Positions 6,015 to 14,091 of a stretch of 16,455 nt of DNA are shown one piece after another. The notes beneath the pieces are model-generated. The model was given only the letters and a program-made list of their open reading frames with translations. It was not told where the DNA came from and did not search any database. Numbering within the stretch: the stretch's first letter is position 1; each line of letters opens with the position of its first letter. Location: assembly GCA_045119035.1 (NCBI GenBank), contig JBGVCU010000061.1:1-16455 (forward strand), given 5' to 3'. Made by a program: the position numbers and the translations under genes. The DNA is from CAYVQA01 sp045119035 (GTDB taxonomy: Bacteria > Bacillota_I > Bacilli_A > ML615J-28 > CAG-313).

Positions 6015-7307
6015 TTATTTAATTATACCGTATAAATCATATGATGTTGCTTTAATAATTGTAGCTTCGTAAAATTCTCCTACAAGTAAAGTTGAAGTAG
6101 CTTTTATATATATACAACCATCAACATCATCTGGAGCATATGCATAACTTCTAGCAACATATGCTTCTTTATCAAAGTCATAATAATCAATTAGGACTTT
6201 TAATGTTTTACCAATATATGATTTATTCTTTTCTAAAGATATTAAATTTTGAATTTTCATTAATTCATTATATCTTTTTTTCATAACATTCTTTTTAATT
6301 TTAGGTTTCATTTCATATCCAGGTGTATCTTCTTCATCAGAATATGTAAAAATACCTACTCTATCAAACTTTATTTCTTCAATAAAATCTTTTAATTCTT
6401 GATAATCATCTTCAGTTTCGCCAGGGAAGCCTACAATAAATGTTGTTCTTAAAATAGAATTAGGAATATTTTTAATTTTATTAATTAAGTTATATATATC
6501 TTCTTTCATTCCACGTCTATTCATTGCTTTTAACATATTATTAGAAGCGTGTTGAAGAGGTAAGTCAAAGTATGGTACAATCTTCTCATTGTTAGTCATT
6601 ACTTTAAGTAGATTATCTGTTACTTCATCAGGATATAAATATAGTATTCTAACCCACTCTACACCTTCGATATTTGCTAATGTAAGAAGAAGATCTTCAG
6701 TTAATCCATTTTCCTTTATATCTGTTCCGTATCGTGTTGTATCTTGAGCAATTACTGTTAATTCTTTTGCACCGTTATTTACTAAAACTTTAGCTTCGTT
6801 TATTATATCATTAAGAGGTCTACTTACAAAGTTTCCTCTAATTAATGGTATTGCACAGTAACTACATCTATTATTACATCCTTCTGCAATTCTAATATAA
6901 GCAGAATGTGGTAAAGTTGTTAACATTCTGTTTGTGTAATCAAATAAATATGATTCATTACTTTTAGTTATTTGTTTAAAAACCCTATCTATTTGTTTAT
7001 AATCTTTAATTGGAACAAAATAATCAACCTCAGGCATGCTTTCTTTTAAATTATCTAAATATCTTTCAACTAAGCATCCCATTGCGATTAATATTTTACC
7101 TTGTTCTTTATACTCAGACATTTCTAAAATAGTATCAATTGCCTCTTTTTTTGCACTTTCAATAAATCCACATGTATTTACTACAAGAATATCAGCATCT
7201 TCAATTTCATTTGTTATTTCGATATTATATTTTTTAGCTACACCTAGGAATAGTTCAGTATCAATTTGATTCTTAGAACATCCAAGTGAAATCATTCCTA
7301 ATTTCAT
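6015..7307 (-). CDS. rimO: Ribosomal protein S12 methylthiotransferase RimO
   Basis: Radical-SAM enzyme that adds a methylthio group to the conserved aspartate of ribosomal protein S12. It has 430 residues, the usual length. The N-terminal MTTase domain carries Cys10 (SLGCSKNQID), Cys46 (NTCGF) and Cys78 (MGCLVERY), which bind one [4Fe-4S] cluster. The radical-SAM motif CNNRCSYC gives Cys144, Cys148 and Cys151. A C-terminal TRAM-like region starts around residue 365. The SLGCSKNQ opening and GFPGETEDDY segment favour RimO over its paralogue MiaB. AGGAGG lies a few nt before the ATG at 7307. It is transcribed leftward, divergent from pduL and convergent with dfx. Confidence 0.95.
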   Translation of the reverse strand: MKLGMISLGCSKNQIDTELFLGVAKKYNIEITNEIEDADILVVNTCGFIESAKKEAIDTILEMSEYKEQGKILIAMGCLVERYLDNLKESMPEVDYFVPIKDYKQIDRVFKQITKSNESYLFDYTNRMLTTLPHSAYIRIAEGCNNRCSYCAIPLIRGNFVSRPLNDIINEAKVLVNNGAKELTVIAQDTTRYGTDIKENGLTEDLLLTLANIEGVEWVRILYLYPDEVTDNLLKVMTNNEKIVPYFDLPLQHASNNMLKAMNRRGMKEDIYNLINKIKNIPNSILRTTFIVGFPGETEDDYQELKDFIEEIKFDRVGIFTYSDEEDTPGYEMKPKIKKNVMKKRYNELMKIQNLISLEKNKSYIGKTLKVLIDYYDFDKEAYVARSYAYAPDDVDGCIYIKATSTLLVGEFYEATIIKATSYDLYGIIK

Positions 7308-7334
7308 AAGTGCCTCCTATTTTTTATATATTTG

Positions 7335-7340
7335 ATTATA
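7335..7340 (-). promoter_or_regulatory. Possible -10 box for rimO
   Basis: TATAAT on the minus strand (7340-7335), 28 nt upstream of the rimO ATG. The -35 candidate at 17 nt (TTTAAA, 7363-7358) is a poor match, so the call is tentative. Confidence 0.45.
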
Positions 7341-7398
7341 CACTATTTTATAAATTTTTTAAATTAATATGTATTATAATTTATATATTACTAATATT

Positions 7399-7427
7399 TT
7401 GACTAATCATTAATTTTTTGATATAAT
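7399..7427 (+). promoter_or_regulatory. Strong promoter for pduL
   Basis: -35 TTGACT (7399-7404), a 17-nt spacer, and an extended -10 TGATATAAT with TATAAT at 7422-7427. This is the closest match to the housekeeping consensus in the window. An AAGGAAGG ribosome binding site (7445-7452) precedes the ATG at 7460. Confidence 0.8.
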
Positions 7428-7459
7428 ATAAATATAGAAATAAAAAGGAAGGTATATAT

Positions 7460-8029
7460 ATGAAATTTATTGTTGAAACATCAGCTCGTCACGTACATGT
7501 GAATGCAGAAGATTTTAAAATATTATTTGGAGAAAATGCAAGCTTAACTCCTAAAAAAGATTTATCTCAACCAGGTCAATATGCTTGTGAAGAAAGAGTT
7601 ACAATTGTTGGACCTAAAAAATCTCTTCCAGGTGTATCTATTTTAGGGCCTTTTAGAAAAGAAACTCAAGTAGAATTATCAGCAACTGATGCTAGAAGTA
7701 TTGGTTTACCAATTGCCGTTAAAGAATCAGGAGATTTAGAAGGAACTCCAGGATGTAAAGTTGTTGGACCTTGTGGAGAAATTGAAATTTCAAAAGGTGT
7801 TATTGTTGCAAAAAGACATATTCATGCAACTATTAAAGATGCAGCTGAATTAGGTGTTAAAGATAAAGATGTTGTATCTGTTAAAGTTGAAACTAATGGT
7901 CGTTCATTAGTATTTGGTGATGTTGTTGTTAGAGTTAGCGATTCATATGCACTTGCTATGCATATTGATACTGATGAATCTAATGCTGCATTATGTTCAA
8001 ATGGTACATTAGGGGAAATTGTAAAATAA
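7460..8029 (+). CDS. pduL: Phosphate propanoyltransferase PduL (phosphotransacylase)
   Basis: Interconverts acyl-CoA and acyl-phosphate (propanoyl or acetyl), feeding ATP formation by acetate or propionate kinase. It has 189 residues. The paired zinc sites are visible as SARHVHV (His11, His13), AKRHIHAT (His120, His122) and AMHIDTDESNA (His168). The two halves repeat the same fold. The protein begins directly at the catalytic domain without the N-terminal encapsulation helix found on microcompartment-targeted PduL, and no shell-protein genes are nearby, so it is probably a free cytoplasmic enzyme serving as the cell's phosphotransacetylase (inference). It has its own strong promoter and terminator, so it is likely monocistronic and well expressed. 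Confidence 0.93.
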   Translation: MKFIVETSARHVHVNAEDFKILFGENASLTPKKDLSQPGQYACEERVTIVGPKKSLPGVSILGPFRKETQVELSATDARSIGLPIAVKESGDLEGTPGCKVVGPCGEIEISKGVIVAKRHIHATIKDAAELGVKDKDVVSVKVETNGRSLVFGDVVVRVSDSYALAMHIDTDESNAALCSNGTLGEIVK

Positions 8030-8037
8030 ATAGTTAC

Positions 8038-8070
8038 ATAAGTGTATCAAAATATATATGATACACTTAT
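8038..8070 (+). terminator. Terminator of pduL
   Basis: ATAAGTGTATCA (8038-8049) pairs perfectly with TGATACACTTAT (8059-8070) across a 9-nt A/T loop and is followed by TATTTT. It separates pduL from mnmG. Confidence 0.75.
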
Positions 8071-8094
8071 TATTTTGAAAAACAGAGGTATTTT

Positions 8095-10017
8095 ATGGGC
8101 AAATTATATCTTAGTTCTAGTAATTTACTAGAAGATTTAAATAATGATTATGATGTTATAGTTATTGGTGGTGGACATGCTGGTATTGAAGCCGCTTTAT
8201 CTTGTGCTAGAAATAATTTTAAAACATTAATGATATGTGGTAATTTTAAACGTGTTGGTAATATGCCATGTAATCCATCCATTGGTGGTCCTGCAAAAGG
8301 AATCATTGTACGAGAAATAGATGCACTTGGTGGAGAAATGGGGAAAGCCGCTGATTTAACTGCACTTCAATTTAAATTGTTAAATTCATCTAAGGGTCCT
8401 GCAGTAAGGGCATTACGTGTTCAATCTGATAAAGTTGAATATCCAAAGTATATGCAAAATATAATTTTAAATCAATCTAATTTAGATGTTTTTGAAAATT
8501 TAGTTGATGAATTAATTGTTGAAGAAGGTATATACAAAGGTGTTATAACAGAAGATGGAACTAGACTATTTTCTAAAACAGCAATTATTACTACTGGAAC
8601 ATATCTATCATCAAGAATTTTAGTTGGTAAAATAACAACTCCTAATGGCCCTGATGGAGAAAAAACAAATTATGGATTATCTAAATCTTTATTAAATAAT
8701 GGATTAACATTAAAAAGACTTAAAACTGGAACTCCAGCTAGAATAGTTACTAAATCTATTGATTTCTCACAAGCAAAACTTGAACCAGGAACTGATATTC
8801 CTTTAGCATTTAGTTATGAACATGATCCAAAAGATTTAATTCCATTTGAAAAACAAGTTCCATGTTATTTAATATATACTACACCTAAAACACATGAAAT
8901 TATATACAGTCATTTAAATGAATCAAGTATGTATTCTGGTATTGTAGAAGGTGTTGGTCCAAGATATTGTCCTTCTATTGAAGATAAACTTGTACGTTTT
9001 AAAGATAAAGAAAGACATCAGTTATTTTTAGAACCAGAAAGCTTATCAATTCCTGAAACATATGTGCAAGGTTTCTCAACATCTATGCCTCATTATGTTC
9101 AAGAACAAATGATTAAAAGTTTACCGGGATTTGAAAATGCTGAAATTGCAAAATTTGCATATGCAATTGAATATGATGCTATCGATCCTTTAGAACTTAA
9201 GCCAAATCTTGAATGTAAAAAAATTAAAAATTTATTATTTGCTGGACAAGTAAATGGTACAAGTGGATATGAAGAAGCAGCTTGTCAAGGTTTAATGGCT
9301 GGAATTAATGCTTGTCTAATTTTAAGAAATGAAGATCCTTTTGTATTAAGAAGAGACGAAGCATACATTGGCGTTTTAATTGATGATTTAATTACTAAAG
9401 GAATTCAAGATCCATATAGAATGTTAACTTCTCGTGCAGAATATCGCTTAATTTTAAGACATGATAATGCTGATGCTAGACTTACTGAATATGGTTATAA
9501 ATATGGTTTAATTAAAGAAGAAAGATATAATAAATTTATTATTAAACAAGATTTATTAGCATTTGAAAAAGAACGTTTAGCTAATATTAAAATAACTCCT
9601 AAAGCCCATGTTAATGAATATTTAGAATCTGTTAACAGTCAACCTTTACTTGATGGTATAAGTGCAGTTCAACTTATGAAACGACCTGAAATCACTTATA
9701 AAGACATTATTAGTTTAACAAATCTTGAGAATCCTTTACCCATTGAACTTCAAGAACAACTTGATATTGAAATAAAATACGAAGGATATATAAATAAAGC
9801 ATACAAGGATGCAAGTAAAGTTTTAAAACTTGAAACAAGAAAAATACCAGAAGATATTAATTACTATGATATACCTAATCTTGCTAGTGAAGCTAGAGAA
9901 AAATTAAACAAAATAAGACCATTGACAGTTGCTCAAGCTAATAGAATTAGTGGTGTTAATCCAAGTGATATATCAATTTTACTTGTTTATTTAGAAAGCA
10001 GAAATCGTAATGAATAA
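8095..10017 (+). CDS. mnmG: tRNA uridine-34 5-carboxymethylaminomethyl synthesis enzyme MnmG (GidA)
   Basis: FAD-dependent enzyme that, with MnmE, installs the cmnm5 modification on wobble U34 of certain tRNAs. It has 640 residues against a usual 620-630; the extra length is an N-terminal extension of about 18 residues before DVIVIGGGHAGIEAA, which holds the FAD dinucleotide-binding motif at 25-30. Other family signatures include GNMPCNPSIGGPAKG and GQVNGTSGYEEAACQG. No alternative ATG exists before the FAD motif, and AGAGG (8084-8088) precedes the ATG at 8095. Its stop overlaps the rsmG start by 8 nt, the conserved gidA-gidB pairing. MnmE is not in the window. Confidence 0.97.
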   Translation: MGKLYLSSSNLLEDLNNDYDVIVIGGGHAGIEAALSCARNNFKTLMICGNFKRVGNMPCNPSIGGPAKGIIVREIDALGGEMGKAADLTALQFKLLNSSKGPAVRALRVQSDKVEYPKYMQNIILNQSNLDVFENLVDELIVEEGIYKGVITEDGTRLFSKTAIITTGTYLSSRILVGKITTPNGPDGEKTNYGLSKSLLNNGLTLKRLKTGTPARIVTKSIDFSQAKLEPGTDIPLAFSYEHDPKDLIPFEKQVPCYLIYTTPKTHEIIYSHLNESSMYSGIVEGVGPRYCPSIEDKLVRFKDKERHQLFLEPESLSIPETYVQGFSTSMPHYVQEQMIKSLPGFENAEIAKFAYAIEYDAIDPLELKPNLECKKIKNLLFAGQVNGTSGYEEAACQGLMAGINACLILRNEDPFVLRRDEAYIGVLIDDLITKGIQDPYRMLTSRAEYRLILRHDNADARLTEYGYKYGLIKEERYNKFIIKQDLLAFEKERLANIKITPKAHVNEYLESVNSQPLLDGISAVQLMKRPEITYKDIISLTNLENPLPIELQEQLDIEIKYEGYINKAYKDASKVLKLETRKIPEDINYYDIPNLASEAREKLNKIRPLTVAQANRISGVNPSDISILLVYLESRNRNE

Positions 10018-10693
10018 TTTAAAGAGTATAACTAATATAACAAAAGAAATGGAAGAACAATTTGAAGCATATTACGAAATTTTACTTGAAGAATCTCAAA
10101 AATATAATTTAACTTCAATCACATCTAAAGAAGATGTTTATTTAAAACATTTCTATGATTCAATTTTATTAGTTAAAAAAATTGATATAACTAATAAAAC
10201 AATAATAGATGTAGGAAGCGGAGCAGGATTTCCAGGAATTCCGCTTAAAATTGTTAGTCCATCAACTAAAATTACACTGGTAGAGCCAACAACTAAAAGA
10301 GCCAACTTTTTAAAAATGGTTATTGAAAAACTAAATTTAAAAGATATCAAAGTGATTAATGATAGAGCAGAAAATATAATAAATGATTATAGAGAAAATT
10401 TTGATTTTGCAACAGCAAGAGCGGTTGCACCTCTTAATATTCTTCTTGAACTTCTTACTCCGTTTGTAAAAGTGGGAGGAAATATTATTGCGCTTAAAGG
10501 AAGTTCTTATCAAGATGAGTTAGATGTATGTAATAATGCCTTTAAAATGCTTGATGTAAAAATAAGTAATATTTATCACGAAGAATTACCAGAAAATCAA
10601 GGATCTCGTCCAATAATTGTTATTAATAAAATTAAAAAAACAAATATTAAATATCCAAGAGCTTATGCTCAAATAAAGAAAAAACCACTATAG
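10010..10693 (+). CDS. rsmG: 16S rRNA (guanine-527-N7)-methyltransferase RsmG (GidB)
   Basis: Methylates N7 of G527 in the 530 loop of 16S rRNA using S-adenosylmethionine. It has 227 residues, a normal length. The SAM-binding motif IIDVGSGAGFPGIPL lies at residues 65-79, followed by the acidic VEP motif and the C-terminal YPRAYAQIKKKPL signature of the family. Loss of RsmG in other bacteria gives low-level streptomycin resistance. The start codon overlaps the end of mnmG by 8 nt, indicating translational coupling. The DUF951 gene follows after 9 nt, so mnmG, rsmG and that gene form one operon. Confidence 0.96.
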   Translation: MNNLKSITNITKEMEEQFEAYYEILLEESQKYNLTSITSKEDVYLKHFYDSILLVKKIDITNKTIIDVGSGAGFPGIPLKIVSPSTKITLVEPTTKRANFLKMVIEKLNLKDIKVINDRAENIINDYRENFDFATARAVAPLNILLELLTPFVKVGGNIIALKGSSYQDELDVCNNAFKMLDVKISNIYHEELPENQGSRPIIVINKIKKTNIKYPRAYAQIKKKPL

Positions 10694-10702
10694 GAGGTAT
10701 AT

Positions 10703-10882
10703 ATGATACAATTTAAATTAGAAGATGTAATCACGTTTAAAAAAGCTCATCCTTGTGGTGGATTTGATTGGATTGTAAAACGAATTGGTGTTGATATGAA
10801 ATTAGAATGTAAGACATGTGGAAGAGTAATAATGATACCAAGAATAGATGTTTTAAAAAGAATAAAAATTAAAAACAATTAA
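10703..10882 (+). CDS. DUF951 family small zinc-ribbon-like protein (YyzM-like)
   Basis: A 59-residue protein reading MIQFKLEDVITFKKAHPCGG at the start and continuing FDWIVKRIGVDMKLECKTCG before RVIMIPR. It has the DUF951 pattern: a DVI-x-FKK-x-HPCGG segment, then WIVKRIG-D, then a CKTCGR knuckle and MIPR. Cys18, Cys36 and Cys39 could take part in metal binding; Cys18 is part of the conserved HPCG. The function of the family is unknown; it may bind nucleic acid (inference). It has an excellent AGGAGG ribosome binding site 7 nt before the ATG and starts 9 nt after rsmG. In Firmicutes the family is often found in the gidB-parB-ychF neighbourhood. A 14-bp terminator follows its stop. Confidence 0.9.
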   Translation: MIQFKLEDVITFKKAHPCGGFDWIVKRIGVDMKLECKTCGRVIMIPRIDVLKRIKIKNN

Positions 10883-10913
10883 AAAGGTAGATACATTTAT
10901 GTATCTACTTTTC
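10883..10913 (+). terminator. Terminator of the mnmG-rsmG-DUF951 operon
   Basis: AAAGGTAGATACAT pairs with ATGTATCTACTTTT (one G-T wobble) around a very short loop, then TTCTTT. It begins directly after the DUF951 stop codon. Confidence 0.8.
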
Positions 10914-10949
10914 TTTACCCATAAAATGACAAATTATTTACTTCAAATT

Positions 10950-10958
10950 TGATAAAAT
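10950..10958 (+). promoter_or_regulatory. Possible extended -10 promoter for the spoIIE-like gene
   Basis: TGATAAAAT (10950-10958) is an extended -10 with one mismatch in the hexamer, 19 nt before the ATG at 10978. A TGACA at 10927-10931 is too far upstream to act as its -35. An AGAGG ribosome binding site lies at 10966-10970. Confidence 0.4.
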
Positions 10959-10977
10959 ATTCAAAAGAGGTAAATAT

Positions 10978-13131
10978 ATGTTTAAAAAAATAAATCTTAT
11001 TCTAATTAGTTTTTGTTCTATCTTAGTTATAAATTATAATATTGGCTATAGTTTATTTATCCCAATAGCATTATTTTATCTATTAAAAGATATTAAAGAT
11101 ATATATTATATTATTATTTTTTCACTACTAAGTATATTATTATTTAACTTTAATATTTATATTTATTTAATTAATATTGGACTAATACTTATTTCATATT
11201 TTCTAATTAAATATCTTGTCAAAAAACCAGTCGATATTCTTTCTAATAAGATGTTACATATCATAACATATTTTATAATATTTTTTATTTGTTTTATATC
11301 GAATAAGATATTATTTAATTATCAATTGATTAACTCAATTATATATAGCTTTTTTAGTTTGTCAATTTATCTTTTTTTAGAGTATACACTAATTTCTTTT
11401 TTTAAAAAAGAACATAATAATAGTATTATATTCTTAGATGTTTTTAATGCATTATTAGTAACATTAACAACTAGTGTAATAGAATATAATAATATTAATA
11501 TAGGTATATTACTATCTGTTATTTATACAATAATATTATCTAAAAAATATCAACATATAGCATCTTTTATATTTAGTTTTATATCTATGGTATTTTATAT
11601 TTTTGTCCTAAAGGAAAATATTTGTTTATTTTTACCAATTATATCATCTTTTAATTTACTTCCTAGTATATATTCACTAATATTATTTAATGTATTTTGT
11701 GTTATTGGAATTTATACAACTAATATTTATAGTAATGAATATATATTATATTTTATGTTAATATCTGTCGTAATAGAACTTATTTCACCATTTATGAATA
11801 TATTAAAAAAGGAAGATAAAATTGATTATAATTTAATTGAGAAAAATCTATCTAAAAAACTTAGCAATGATATTAGTAATATTAATAGTTTATTTGATAG
11901 TATAATTACTATATTTAAAAAACCTCATGATTATAATAAAAGATTAGAAAACGAAATAAACAATATTTTTGATTTACATTGTAAAAATTGTTCAAGTAAA
12001 AAAGAATGTTTTAAGCTATATCAAGGAAGACATTTTGATTTATTTAAAAATGCTATATTAAATATTGATTCAAATGATTCGTTTTATTCATATTGTGTTA
12101 AGGGAGAGGAAATAAATAAATATATTAATAGTATAAAAGATATAAAAGAATTAGAAAAATCAAATATATCTAATAATAATCTAATTTCAGCAATAAGTTG
12201 TATGAATAATTGTATTAAAAAAATGAATGTTGAACTTAATAATCGAAATATTATAGATTTAAATATGTTAACACATATAATAAAATCTATTAATTACTAT
12301 GGAGTTAATATAATTAACTACAAGATATTAAAATATGATATTGATGATTTTTTAATATCTATTACAACAAGTAATTTAGATAAATCAACTTCTATTGATG
12401 TTATAATTAATATTTTCGAAAATGTATTAAAGAAAGAAATTAGTATAAAACATGAAATAAAGGATAATTTAAATATATATTATATTTATCCAAAACTTTC
12501 TATTGATATTATTTATGGATACGCAACTTTATCTAGTAATAATAATTATAATGGTGATAATTATTTTATTAAAGAAGTTAGTAATGCTAAACTTTTAATA
12601 GGTCTTTCTGATGGTATGGGAAAAGGTAAAAATGCTTTTATACAAAGTAATAAAACTTTAGAGTTAGTAAATTCTGCAAGTAATATAAATATTAATTTTG
12701 AAACATCTTTAAATGTCATTAATTCATTTTATAATATTCAAGATTATTTTGAAGATTATGCAACTCTTGATTTATTATATATAGATAGAATTAACTCTAT
12801 ATGTGATATATATAAAATGGGAGCAACTTCTTCATATATATTACATACTGACAATTCATTTGAAAAAATACTAAACAAATCACTTCCATTTGGAATTGAT
12901 ACAGATGTATTAAAACAAACAGTTTCTTTGAATAGAGGAGATATTATTTTTATATCAAGTGATGGTATATTCGAAAATATTACAAAAGAAAGTGAGCTAT
13001 TAGAATTTTTAATAAATATAAAAGATGAAGCACCAAAACAAATAGCTTACAGTATAATAGATTATACCGTAAAACAAAAAACATTAACAAAAGATGATAT
13101 GAGTGTAATAGTTGTTAAGGTAAAAGAATAG
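10978..13131 (+). CDS. spoIIE: SpoIIE-like membrane-bound PP2C-type serine phosphatase
   Basis: In Bacillus, SpoIIE dephosphorylates SpoIIAA-P in the forespore and so releases sigma-F. This protein has 717 residues in the same three-part layout. Residues 1 to about 275 are a chain of hydrophobic segments (around ten membrane helices). A central region follows (about 280-500) with the conserved cysteine motif CKNCSSKKEC (Cys335, Cys338, Cys345). A C-terminal PP2C domain follows, with metal-binding aspartates in GDNYF (Asp527), LSDGMGKG (Asp545), SSDGIFEN (Asp662) and TKDDMS (Asp706/707), so it looks catalytically intact. Membrane helices are extremely rich in Ile, Asn and Lys codons, as expected from the base composition. 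SpoIIAA, SpoIIAB and sigma-F are not in the window, so a role in sporulation is by family inference. Confidence 0.85.
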   Translation: MFKKINLILISFCSILVINYNIGYSLFIPIALFYLLKDIKDIYYIIIFSLLSILLFNFNIYIYLINIGLILISYFLIKYLVKKPVDILSNKMLHIITYFIIFFICFISNKILFNYQLINSIIYSFFSLSIYLFLEYTLISFFKKEHNNSIIFLDVFNALLVTLTTSVIEYNNINIGILLSVIYTIILSKKYQHIASFIFSFISMVFYIFVLKENICLFLPIISSFNLLPSIYSLILFNVFCVIGIYTTNIYSNEYILYFMLISVVIELISPFMNILKKEDKIDYNLIEKNLSKKLSNDISNINSLFDSIITIFKKPHDYNKRLENEINNIFDLHCKNCSSKKECFKLYQGRHFDLFKNAILNIDSNDSFYSYCVKGEEINKYINSIKDIKELEKSNISNNNLISAISCMNNCIKKMNVELNNRNIIDLNMLTHIIKSINYYGVNIINYKILKYDIDDFLISITTSNLDKSTSIDVIINIFENVLKKEISIKHEIKDNLNIYYIYPKLSIDIIYGYATLSSNNNYNGDNYFIKEVSNAKLLIGLSDGMGKGKNAFIQSNKTLELVNSASNININFETSLNVINSFYNIQDYFEDYATLDLLYIDRINSICDIYKMGATSSYILHTDNSFEKILNKSLPFGIDTDVLKQTVSLNRGDIIFISSDGIFENITKESELLEFLINIKDEAPKQIAYSIIDYTVKQKTLTKDDMSVIVVKVKE

Positions 13132-13176
13132 CAATTTTTTCATAAATATAGTATAATTTAAGTAGAGAGGCGCTTT

Positions 13177-13986
13177 ATGAAGAAACTACTTGAAATATAT
13201 AAAAATAAAATAATAACTAATATTAAAGAATTTAGCGATGATTATTACTATTTTTATAATTATGATGAATTATTTGGTATTAGTAAATCAATTAGTAAAA
13301 CTGAATATGAATTATTAAAATTATCTTATCAAGAAAAAGTAATATATAATAAAGATTCTAAACTTCAAAAATTATATGAATTCTTATATGACAATAATTC
13401 TTTATTGCCTAAAAAAACAAAATTAATTATGTATCCTTTTCAAAAAGAAATAGATCATATTGTTACTGAGATGTTAGAAAGTATTTTTGATATTACAATA
13501 CTTGACTATAAAGATATAAAATTAGGCTTTATCAAAAATTTATTTGATGTTGATATATTTGAAATTTTTGACAGTTTAACTATTGATATCAATAAAGACA
13601 TATATGTTCATGATGCAGGATATATTGAATCATTAACAGGAAAAGAATTAATTACATATATTGAAGGATATAGAACTTCTAATAAAGTAATAAAAAATAA
13701 TTCTCAAGTAGTAGACTTAATATATGATCCTAATATTAATAATTATTCTGAATTTATTAATATATGTGTTAAGAAATTAATTTATCCAATAAAAGAGTAT
13801 ATTGATTTAGTTCATTCTTTATTTAAAAACGATTTAAATGTTTTAAAAACATCTAAAGAATTATATATTAATAGAAATTCTATTCTAATGAAAATTGAAC
13901 AAATTGAATCAAAAATAGGTCTTAATATTCAAAAATTTCAAAATGCCTCTGCTATAAAATTTTTACTTGCAATTGCTAGACTTTAA
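13177..13986 (+). CDS. PucR/CdaR-type helix-turn-helix regulator
   Basis: A 269-residue protein whose C-terminal 60 residues form a PucR-type HTH: LVHSLFKNDLNVLKTSKELY, then INRNSILMKIEQIESKIGL, ending in the hydrophobic AIKFLLAIARL. That matches the family pattern of a DNA-binding helix NRNTLxxRxxxIE. The N-terminal 200 residues show no domain that I recognise; members in other Firmicutes sense metabolites through that part. AGAGAGG lies a few nt before the ATG. A TATAAT at 13152-13157 with no -35 sits in the 45-nt gap after spoIIE, so it may be co-transcribed with spoIIE or have a weak promoter. It is followed by a strong terminator and then the UgpC/MsmX-like ATPase, which it might control (inference). 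Confidence 0.75.
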   Translation: MKKLLEIYKNKIITNIKEFSDDYYYFYNYDELFGISKSISKTEYELLKLSYQEKVIYNKDSKLQKLYEFLYDNNSLLPKKTKLIMYPFQKEIDHIVTEMLESIFDITILDYKDIKLGFIKNLFDVDIFEIFDSLTIDINKDIYVHDAGYIESLTGKELITYIEGYRTSNKVIKNNSQVVDLIYDPNINNYSEFINICVKKLIYPIKEYIDLVHSLFKNDLNVLKTSKELYINRNSILMKIEQIESKIGLNIQKFQNASAIKFLLAIARL

Positions 13987-14013
13987 CAAAGTGTCAAAAA
14001 TAAATAAAAAAAT

Positions 14014-14047
14014 AAAACAAATTGTCTAATGACTATTTGTTTTTTTT
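14014..14047 (+). terminator. Terminator of the PucR-type regulator gene
   Basis: AAAACAAAT (14014-14022), a T-T mismatch, GTC, loop TAAT, GAC, and ATTTGTTTT, followed by more T residues to 14047. A typical intrinsic terminator with one internal mismatch. Its right arm overlaps the -35 box of the next gene. Confidence 0.8.
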
Positions 14048-14057
14048 ATTATATAAT
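14029..14057 (+). promoter_or_regulatory. Promoter for the ABC ATPase gene, overlapping the upstream terminator
   Basis: -35 ATGACT (14029-14034), a 17-nt spacer, and -10 TATAAT (14052-14057). The -35 lies in the loop and right arm of the terminator at 14014-14047. An AAGGAG ribosome binding site (14079-14084) stands 7 nt before the ATG at 14092. Confidence 0.55.
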
Positions 14058-14091
14058 ATTTACGTAAAATATAAAAATAAGGAGTATATTT

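Noticed and set aside
7036..7269. 77-codon plus-strand ORF
   Set aside because: Antisense shadow within rimO, with no ribosome binding site or recognisable domain.
10153..10350. 65-codon minus-strand ORF
   Set aside because: Antisense shadow within rsmG.
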